A DNA stretch of 64,000 nt from Molossus alvarezi (taxonomy: Eukaryota > Chordata > Mammalia > Chiroptera > Molossidae), in assembly GCA_037176705.1 (NCBI GenBank), contig CM073890.1, positions 94,106,591 to 94,170,590 of the forward strand. The letters run 5' to 3'. Both the position numbers and the translations under genes were made by a program. Below are positions 56,277-64,000 of the stretch, piece by piece. How positions within the stretch are numbered: the first letter of the stretch is position 1; each line of letters begins with the position of its first letter. The notes below the pieces were generated by a model. It did not search any database. It worked only from the letters and a program-made list of their open reading frames with translations, and had not been told where the DNA came from.

Positions 56277-57545
56277 TGATAAATACGTATCTTCCTATAC
56301 ATGGGGTCTGGGAAGAAGGGCATGTGATCATAAGAATGCAGTGGTGGCAGCGGCTAGAGGAATAGGAGCAGCTGGGAGATTCAGACCTGCCTGTTGCTCT
56401 AATCTACTCCTTGCTGGGGTGAGGGTAGGAAGGCCAAGGAAGCAAAAGGAGCAAGGTCATGGCAAGGAGAGAAGCTTCTGAAACTGGGGCTCGCAGGAAG
56501 CAGAGAGAAAAGCTGTGAGAGAGTTGGACTGTCCCTGCAGCTATGGATGGCCTGTCAACTGCATTTGCTTGTATCGAAGCATAGGATAAAACAGAACTTT
56601 CTGAGCCAAGTGAGTCATGCACAGGGTGAATTTACAAAGACCTAGCTTGCCATGAGAAGGCTGCAGCACAACCAGGCCCTTGTAACTTCACTATGGTATC
56701 AGATCACATAACTTCGATTTGAATGACTGGACATGTAGTTGTGGTACTGCAGGCCACAGTGAAGCATATGGGGGGCAAGGGAAGGAAACACCTTCATCAG
56801 ATGAACCCAGTCTCTCTCACCTTCCAAGGAGAGTTGTGACTCTTTAATCATAAAAGCTCCTGATGTGAAAGGACGGACTTGTCAAAGCCAAAGGCTGCTG
56901 TGCAAACAGCTTGAATATTAAGCCCTCAACTCTTGTGGGCTTATCAAGGGGTTTGCGGGCCAGCTGGTGAGCAGGCGCTAGAGATGAGGAGAACTGGGAA
57001 TGGAGCTGCCTACGGGACGTGAAAAATGCAGCCATGCTCTTGGAGTTCTACTGGGAAGAATATGAATGGTATAATTGTTTCCATGGCCCCTGGTTCAAAT
57101 GTGTATGCTGTAACTCACCCTTGTACTGCCTGGATGCTGTCTTGGTTGGGGCTCAGGCTAGAAGTGCCCAAGAGGGCACACTGATGAGAATCAGCTCAGA
57201 GTTGCAAAGTGTAGGGACACATGGTGTTGGAATATTACTAGGAAGTCTAAGGTGTAGTGTCGGAGCCAGACTTGGGAAAGCAGGATGTTCTGGCCATACT
57301 GCTCTTTGCCCTTAACCACAGGTCCCTTTGCCCCTGGCTTTCCCTGCCTTGCTGCCCCAGTATTCACTCAGCTCCACCCAACTTTGGACCTCTGGGACCT
57401 CAGCCCTGCACCAATCTTCTACACACCCAGAACCTTGACCACATTTTCCCTGCCTCAGCCAACCTCTTGGAACACATACATTTCCATTTTAGGAAGAAGA
57501 ATTTGTAGTTGTCTGGAGCTAAGAGAGCAACATGCTAAATCACAT
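56277..57545. other. Single-copy sequence
   Basis: No gene recognised. The frames at 57019-57315 and 57257-57548 lack domains. Confidence 0.38.
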
Positions 57546-57546
57546 T

Positions 57547-57565
57547 AAAAAAAAAAAAAAAAAAA
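57547..57565. repeat. Isolated poly-A run (19 A)
   Basis: Homopolymer following ordinary sequence. No retroelement is recognisable upstream. Confidence 0.9.
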
Positions 57566-59393
57566 TCAAGCTTATTTTCTCCATGGTCAGCAAATGATGG
57601 AGACTTGACACAGAATGGAAGCTGGGCCTTGTAGCCCTGACTCTTGTTCCCAAAGATTCACTTTTCTCTCGTTTGCTCTAGAAATGGTGGTGGCCACCAT
57701 TCATTGGTAAGAGAGTCATAGGGGATCTGGGCTCAATTTGATCAAGGAGTTGATAGATTTCCTCCTAGAGGTGAGGTGACTTTAACCAATGCTTTGTGTC
57801 TAATGAGTAAACTGGATCCAGTGTGACATTGATATTGACAATGATCATTGAATCATGTGAGCTACCCATTGCTTGGAAGCTTGGAGGCAGTAGGAAGGCC
57901 TATGTTATTCTTTCAGGTCTCGTTTTAGAGGCCTAAAGAGTTAATAGAATTTTTAATAATTTTACAACCAGAAAAATTACATAAAAAATTCAAATCCAAT
58001 ATGCAGAATAAAACAACTACACAAAAGAGATACTGCTCACTTTAATTTAGACACCCTTAATTAGCTAGTCACTAGAGGGAAATCATCACTTAAGAGAATA
58101 AATACACTTCTGAAAGATTCTAACATTCTGAAAAATGTCAAGAACTTACTTTGCTATTTTTTGTTCATTTTTAAATTATTCTATAAATCAAATTTTATTT
58201 TCACATCTTACCTGAAAAAATGTTCTGTAAAAGTTTCCTTTACTATAATTTATTTTTGCCTTAATTTCCCTCCCATTAGGTAGCTGTGCCACATCTGACT
58301 TCTTATGTAATTCTGAATCAAATTTTAAAACATGATCTTTTGAAAAATGCACTAAAATAATCAATTTTTACTTTCAGGCATTATCTGATTCTTCAACTTT
58401 GAAGTTTTTCTTGTTCCTCCATTCAACCAGATTCTCTTTTTGTCTGAAGAAGAATGCAAACTTATTCCTTCTCTGAGTACTTCTTCTTTCTAGAGTCGTA
58501 GGCTTAAAGCTCTTGAAGACACTGGTGTTCATTTGGTCCCAGTGAGTGAGATGCCTATTGGAGCCAAACGAGATTCCCCAAAAAGATAGCATCTTTCTCC
58601 TCATTCCCGTCGCCCAGTTTCCTCTGGGCGCACATTTCTCAAACCTAGGTGTCTGCTTAAAGCCTGTGATTTACAAAACCATGAAGACAGGCCGCCTAGC
58701 ACCCTGGCATTGGCAGGAAATACCAGTCTTGTAGAAATGACCAACATTAAGGCAAGGTTTACTTGTACAAATCTCACTGAGATGAAATTTGTGAAGAGGC
58801 TGGTGACGAGAAAAGCCCAATCCAAACAACGTTAGGCTTTCTGATTTCCTTTTCCTTCCCACAGGGTCAGCTATGGGAAAAGTGCTGAAATCCAACAAAC
58901 ATTTATTGCATGTCACAGTCTTTCCTGCACCTTTTTGCTCCAGGTGTTCATACCCCTCAGGCGCCATGCTCTGCTGCTTGTGGAATAAAATCTATGTGAT
59001 AAATCCAATCATATGCACATAATGGAAATTTTCTGAGAAGAACCTAACTTAATCTAAAAGAAGAAACAGTAGAATTTCTTATATGTGGTTCCTATGACAG
59101 AGCGAATATATGAAACAAAAAGCCTTTCCCCGCATTGCTCCAACCTTATTCCCCGGCACCCAAGGCTCTGCCTCCCACCTGGGCCATTTCAACCTCCAGA
59201 AATGTCCTCCCGTTCCTTCCTTCCTTTCCACTCATTGTGTTTGACATCTCGTTTTCTCCTTTGTTTCTAATTCCGTCTCCCTGGAAGTGGGTTTTTCCTT
59301 TTGCACCCTATTTCCCTTTTGTGCATTGCTCCAAGGGAAAATTGTTCCTACATCAACCTTTGGTCTGGGACCTGGTGCCTGCCGGGAAGGAGC
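57566..59393. other. Long single-copy stretch
   Basis: AT-rich between 57930 and 58380. No gene or recognisable repeat. Overlapping frames at 58374-58967 are domainless. Confidence 0.4.
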
Positions 59394-59564
59394 GCCCTGG
59401 CAGGTGTGGCTCAGCTGGCTGGGCATCACGCCGTGCACCGAAAGGTTGCTGCTTTGCTTCCCGGTCAGGGCACGTGCCTGGGTGGCAGGCTTGCAGGAGG
59501 CAGCGGATCAACGTTTCTCTCTCTCGCTCCCTCCTTCTCCCTTCCACTCTCTCTTGAAATCAAT

Positions 59565-59566
<2 letters not shown>
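59394..59566 (+). mobile_element. VES-type SINE, older subfamily C, with GAAA-expanded tail
   Basis: Starts GCCCTGGCAGGTGTGGCTCA, continues GTTTCTCTCTCTCGCTCCCT, and ends at GAAATCAATAAG, the end type without the hairpin. Its A tail has turned into a long GAAA repeat. A short GGAAGGAG on both sides may be the TSD or may be coincidence with the repeat. Confidence 0.88.
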
Positions 59567-59631
<65 letters not shown>

Positions 59632-59653
59632 GAAGGAAGGAAGGAAGGAAGGA
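59567..59653. repeat. (GAAA)n-(GGAA)n microsatellite
   Basis: About 16 GAAA units (59567-59630), then about 6 GGAA units. Purine-only tract of 87 bp on the plus strand, able to form a triplex. It yields Lys/Glu-rich frames on the plus strand and Ser/Phe/Leu-rich frames on the minus strand. Neither is a gene. Confidence 0.96.
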
Positions 59654-59963
59654 GGAGGGTGATTGAGCTAGAGGCCATCTGGCCTTTCCTCAAATCCCTA
59701 TTTTCTATTGGGCTGCAGAGTAGAAGCACATTCAGGAAGTAGTTTCCCTCAGAGGTATTTTCTTAAAGTTCAATGTAATCGTCTTAGTCACTTCATAATA
59801 CCTTGTGTAAACCAGAGGAGAAGCACACGCTGTACCAGCTTTAACCGCCCAGGGTTTCAGCCAGTTTCCAACAGGCTCCCATTCAGTTCTTCAGCACCCA
59901 GTTCCTGATTACTGCTTTCAGCAAAAGGTCAGTGAATTTATTTAATTATAGCACAAAAAGGGT
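59654..59963. other. Single-copy sequence between two SINEs
   Basis: No gene or repeat recognised. Confidence 0.38.
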
Positions 59964-59978
59964 CTAAACCTTGTAACT

Positions 59979-60218
59979 TTTTTTTTTTTCCATCCTCACC
60001 CGAGGACTTTTTTCCATTTTTTGTTCAGATAGAGTGGGAGGGAGAGAGAGGAAGAGAAACATCGACGTGAAAGGGACACATCGAGTGGCTGCCACCCGCA
60101 CAACCAACCAGGGCCGGGGACAAACTGCAACCGAGGTACGTGCCCTTAGCGGGAACCGAACCCGAGTCTCTCTGGACCGCAGGCCGACGATCTAACCACT
60201 GAGCCAAACCGGCCAGGG
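59979..60218 (-). mobile_element. VES-type SINE, subfamily A, near-intact, with TSD
   Basis: Hairpin TCCTCACCCGAGGA (59993-60006), TTTTTTGTTCAGATAGAGTG signature, head ending GAGCCAAACCGGCCAGGG. The TSD CTAAACCTTGTAACT is exact (15 bp) at 59964-59978 and 60219-60233. Among the best preserved copies. Confidence 0.95.
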
Positions 60219-60233
60219 CTAAACCTTGTAACT

Positions 60234-61119
60234 CTTTAAGCAGACTCTTCAAGTAGGGGACGGACCAGTCTTCAACATTTAATATTTTCTGAAGCAAATT
60301 TACTCTGGGACTTGTCTGCCTTGAAAACAAACCACCCAAGTACTAAACACCCTTCCAAAGACATCTTGTCTAATTGTCAGAACAGGAACATGAAAAGCAG
60401 CCCTGATGGTGACAGACGGTGGCATCCCTGCCAGCGTCTGGAAACCTGGATGCAGTCAAGTGGCAGAGCTGTGAGGTTCAAAACCAGCTGAGGGGCGAAA
60501 GACTCTGTTGGAAACCACCCATCTCCGCCATTGCCTACCAAGCTGGCAGAAGAATCAAGCTGAGACTCTTTTTTTTCCCTCTTTGGCTGGCATATTAAAA
60601 TCTGTAAACCTCTTTCTGTAGAACAGAAGCTGTTGAGGGTTTATTTTTTCCTGACTTGAGCTAGAATGCATGGAAAAAATTTGAAATCTAACTTTGCCAA
60701 CTGTCGGAGTGGGGTGGGGGTGGGGTGGTGAGCGTTTGTCGTCATAGTGACGTTATTGGAAAGAAACAAAATGGCCTGTGGGTGATCAGCTGTCTCAGTT
60801 TGCCCAGGATTGAGGGGTTTCCCAAAGTTGGGACTCTCAGTGCTAACACCAGTGCAGTTCCAGGGTGGTTATTCACCCTAAAAATGGGTTATGGTGACCC
60901 AAATTGTGGTGCTAAGGAGATTAGATCTCAAACTCACAAAAGCTTTTCCAGGCAGAGAATTTTAAGGGACCATCATCACCCATGATGCAAACCCCAAAGA
61001 GACTATCCATCCATTCATTTAAAAATGCTAGTCCCAGGAAAAATTGAAACGATAAAAGTAGGAATTCCAGCTGTGGAGTTGGCTCTCAGCCTAGTAGTAA
61101 CATGAGTCTTGGGAATGTG
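60234..61119. other. Single-copy sequence
   Basis: No gene recognised. A short GGGGT repeat is present at about 60710-60728. Confidence 0.38.
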
Positions 61120-61300
61120 CCCTGCCCCTGCCCAGCCTGGCCCCTGCCCCTGCCCTGCCCCTGCCCCGCCCCTGCCCCGCCCCTGCCCCTGCCCTGCCCT
61201 GCCCCTGCCCTACCCCGCCCCTGCCCCGCCCCTGCCCCGCCCCTGCCCAGCCTGGCCCCTGCCCCTGCCCTGCCCCTGCCCCTGCCCCCGCCCCTGCCCC
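61120..61300. repeat. C-rich minisatellite of CCCTGC/CCCCGCC units
   Basis: About 181 bp of near-pure C/T/G with units GCCCCT, GCCCT and GCCCCGCCCCT. CCCCGCCCC, the complement of the GC-box GGGGCGGGG, occurs six times. A segment of about 40 bp starting CTGCCCAGCCTGG at 61128 is repeated at 61243. The minus strand has dense G runs with G-quadruplex potential. Pro/Ala/Cys and Gly/Ala/Arg frames through it are low-complexity translations, not genes. Confidence 0.93.
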
Positions 61301-62809
61301 ACATATGCTGCTCTCTCTGAGAGCTATGCTGTGCCCCTCCCCTAGACACCTCCCTTCACCAATCAGATCTCCCAACACGTCCATTCTGCAGCTCTCAGAA
61401 AGACCTCAGCGGGGCCTTACCAATCTGATGGCCCTTCCAGAGGTTAATAGCTTAACCTGCTTCCAGAACAAAAAAGGGTTTAGATTCGGAAGGCACCCGG
61501 AAGGTCATCTAGCCAGGGGTCCTCAGAGGCCTGCCTGGCCAACATCAGGCTGGCGGCCTGAGAATCACCCCAGGGGGATTCGCAGTTGGTCTGAGCTACA
61601 TTGTGCTGTGCTGACAAACAAGCTTCTCATGTTGGTGGCTTATAATGACAAAGGTTATTTTTCACTCAGGCTCCATGTCCAGTGCAGGTAGGCAGGGTGC
61701 TCTGCTCATTGTGGTCACTCAGGGATCCCAAAGAGGCTGATCGCAGTGCCATAAGGAACAGGCAGACAGGACCGCCTCGCTCTGGAAAGTCAATGCTCCG
61801 GCGAGGCGCAGACACCGCCCCTTCCACTCACAACTCAGGGGCCAGAACTAGTCCCACATCCCCGCCCAACCACAAGAGGACCATGACATGCAACTTGACC
61901 AGGTTCCCAGGAGTGAACTGAATAGGAAATAGTTGGTGAATAACACACACACACCCTATAAATTGCAGGTTCTGAGTCTAGCTTCTGGAGTTTCTGATTC
62001 AGTGAACCTGGGTGGGACCTGGAAATTGAGAGAGATTTAAAGACTCTAGGATTTTGGAATGGGCAACATGTTGGCAAACTGCAGATGAGGTGATCTGTTG
62101 AACCTGAGGCCACACAGCGACCCCGGCGAAGAGTCAAATGAGGTCGAGTCTCTTGACTCGATGCAGTGCACTTTCAGCTTGGCCACACTGTTTCCGCAGA
62201 AGAGTCTGCATTTTATCTTTTTTTCCCTTCAGTAAAGAAGTGAGTCTTTAATAAAATAGTAAGCATCTGTTTGAGGCTCATGAGGCGATTCTTCGGACCT
62301 GTTCACATGTCAAATGAATGGGTGGGCCTTCCCAGTTTTGCCCAGGCCCCATCTCTTCCAGAGGCAAGAGGATTTGAGTAGGGCAGGAACAGGTGGAGGA
62401 GTCTGCTAGGTCCATTCCCTGCGTTTCCTGCCTGCTGAAGCCGATCCATTTCCCCTCACGAGGTCCCTTCCTCACTGTGTGTTTCTGGTCAGGCTGGTAA
62501 TTGCCTTCGATCTCTCAGGGTCTATTGATTGAGTTAGATTTCCCAGAGGAGCCCAGTAGGGCACCCTGCCATAACCTCTCCCTGCTGTGTCTCTCCTTGG
62601 AGGGCACTCACTCGGCACGCCTGCGTGTCACAGACACGACCGCAGCTGTGGGAGCCAGAGAATGCTCTTGTTCTCTCGGACGATGGAGGTATCATGCCCG
62701 TCACTACACGGTCCTCCCCTCTGCCTCTCCTCAGGGTCACTAACACCCCTCTGTGTAGGCCACCAGCGCTGTTCTCTAAAGCTGCCGTGCCCTTGGTAGA
62801 TCTTACTGT
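61301..62809. other. Single-copy sequence with possible very old repeats
   Basis: 61600-61800 (GGTGGCTTATAATGACAAAGG and following) resembles an old interspersed repeat I cannot name. The rest is unassigned. No gene recognised. Confidence 0.35.
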
Positions 62810-63130
62810 GTTCCCTCAGTCTCAAGTGCTCTTCCCCCTTTGGCTGAAATTTCCATTCTTTAACCAACCAGCTCGGGTATCACCACCTCACTGCAAAATT
62901 CCCCAATTCTTAAACTCAGCATTACATCCTCCTCTTCCTAGGGTCTAAGGCTCTGCTTTCCTGGGTCTTTTCTAAAACTGATTTTTTTCCCATCTTGTAT
63001 GAGGGCCAATGTGTCCCTCAGCAGATTATGCCCCTCACGAGCAGGGAACAGATCTAGTTTGTATGTCTCTATCTCTAGCATCTTGCATAATTCCTGTAAT
63101 ATTTGATGTTGAATTCATGTTTCTGGAAGG
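62810..63130 (+). mobile_element. L2 3' end
   Basis: TCAAGTGCTCTTCCCCCTTT, CAGCTCGGGTATCACCACCT, GCCCCTCACGAGCAGGGAAC, GTATGTCTCTATCTCTAGCA and CTTGCATAATTCCTGTAATA run in L2 order. Confidence 0.72.
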
Positions 63131-63851
63131 AAGGAGGGAAGTAAAGGAAGAAGAAAAAAAGAAGGAAAGATGGGAGGTCATTTCACCTTTCTCCCTAGAT
63201 TCCAATAACTCTAAGGCCACATATATACATCTTTGAATTTATACCTTCTCCCCAACCTCACTCAATTTAGCAATAATTTCATATAAGTGCTTTAGGATTT
63301 TGTTTGACCTGGAGGCTGAGATTGAATTCTGGTTTTCTGTGAATTGGTTGTGCCATTTTGAAGCTTAGGCCTTATTTTTCTTAAATCTAGATAAAAAAAA
63401 TTCCAAATCATTCAGAGCTTCCCAGATGAATGCGCAGTACCAAAGGAACGCATATCACTTCTAAAATTAAATATTGGGCCCGCGTGGAATACACGATTCA
63501 CAAACCAAATCAAGGCACTCTGAAGGAGAACAATGGTATTCCTCTGTAACCCCAACTAGCCAAGAAGGCAAACCTGCTCCATGTCGGTTGCCTTGGTTTT
63601 CTGTTCTCTTTCCTGGCAATGCAGGGGACAGAAGGAGATGCTGCAGAAGGACTAGATGTGTTTAGGTACCTCAGCTGATGGGAAGGTGTCAGGAAGCAGA
63701 AAGTCACCTGCTGGAATGTGACTGTCCAGTGGCTGGTGCTTGCAGTGACAACCCCCATATCTAGAATCACAAAGCATAGAAAGGGAACTTGCTGGAAAGA
63801 GGCCTTGGGGCAACCATACCTTTCCAAGCCCTCAAGCTAAAACCTCGGCAT
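63131..63851. other. Single-copy sequence
   Basis: Begins with a purine-rich GGAAGGAGGGAAG tract. No gene recognised. Confidence 0.38.
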
Positions 63852-64000
63852 CTGCTATGGTTGAGTGTTTGTGTCCCCTCCAACACCCAATGTGATAGGA
63901 TTGGTAAGTGGACCTCTGGGAGATGATTAGTTCATGAGTATTCTCATGGACTAATGAGATTAGCGCTCTTATAAAACAAGCCCGAGAGCTCCCTTGCCTC
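63852..64000 (+). mobile_element. MaLR-type (MLT1/MST-like) LTR, cut by window end
   Basis: Starts TGCTATGGTTGAGTGTTTGTG, then TCCCCTCCAACACCCAATGT, GAGATGATTAGTTCATGAGT, CTAATGAGATTAGCGCTCTT, ATAAAACAAGCCCGAGAGCT. This is an ancient mammalian LTR of a non-functional ERVL-MaLR element. Only the 5' part is visible and no viral gene is present. Confidence 0.82.

Noticed and set aside
59287..59742. 151-codon frame with a long Lys/Glu repeat
   Set aside because: Crosses a SINE and the (GAAA)n tract; the repeat peptide is a translation of a microsatellite.
1927..60218. Dispersed repeats of similar length, considered as a CRISPR-like array
   Set aside because: The repeats are about 250 bp, in both orientations, irregularly spaced and flanked by TSDs, as expected for SINEs.
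61086..61384. Gly/Ala/Arg-rich and Pro/Cys-rich frames on both strands
   Set aside because: Produced by the C-rich minisatellite, whose unit has no stop codons in several frames. Not evidence of an antifreeze, collagen or keratin-like gene.
63852..64000. Possible endogenous retrovirus with genes
   Set aside because: Only an ancient MaLR LTR start is visible; no retroviral coding sequence is in the window.

Overview
This window is non-coding DNA from a mammalian chromosome, most likely from a yangochiropteran (microbat-type) bat. The main evidence is 20 copies of a tRNA-derived SINE of the bat VES type. Its sense strand starts GCCCTGGCCGGTTTGGCTCAG, carries a B box (GGTTCGNTTCC), and runs into a CT-rich body and an A-rich tail. 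Many copies still have target-site duplications (TSDs) of 9-18 bp. Older layers shared by all placental mammals (MIR, L2, MER5A-like hAT, L1M, MaLR LTR) lie underneath. I cannot decide the bat family from sequence alone.

I found no convincing protein-coding exon, tRNA, rRNA, CRISPR array or bacterial/viral gene. Every open frame is short (at most 167 codons), lies in a repeat or low-complexity tract, or has no recognisable domain. The only recognisable protein remnant is the C-terminal end of LINE-1 ORF2 at 39177-39353. The window is therefore either intergenic or deep intronic.

Layout. 1-12 kb: nine VES SINEs, an old L2-like repeat split by a SINE at 4.5 kb, an (AC)n(GC)n(AC)n tract at 3.65 kb, and MIR/MER5A/L2 fossils. 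12-18 kb: mostly single-copy sequence with MIR, L2 and MER5A fragments. 18.4-22.2 kb: an L1 3' fragment and a SINE stacked on one target site, a SINE with a perfect 17-bp TSD, and an AT-rich single-copy block with a repeated palindromic motif. 22.7-34 kb: an old LTR-like repeat, an L1M 3' end, L2 pieces, a (GT)(AC) hairpin microsatellite, two older SINEs, and a long L2-like repeat. 34.6-41.4 kb: a SINE pair in opposite orientation, a decayed L1 ORF2 of about 2 kb with a younger L1 inserted in it, and two SINEs 41 bp apart. 41.9-57 kb: L2-like, MIR, L1 and hAT fossils separated by long single-copy stretches. 59-64 kb: an inverted SINE pair, a (GAAA)n tract, a GC-rich minisatellite at 61.1 kb, and the start of a MaLR-type LTR at the right edge.

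The most informative observation is that the VES copies form a graded series of 3' ends. Some have no terminal hairpin, two look intermediate, and the best-preserved copies end in a short hairpin (TCCTC-loop-GAGGA). Several diverged copies keep the pairing by compensatory or G-U changes. I did not find a new gene system here and do not claim one.
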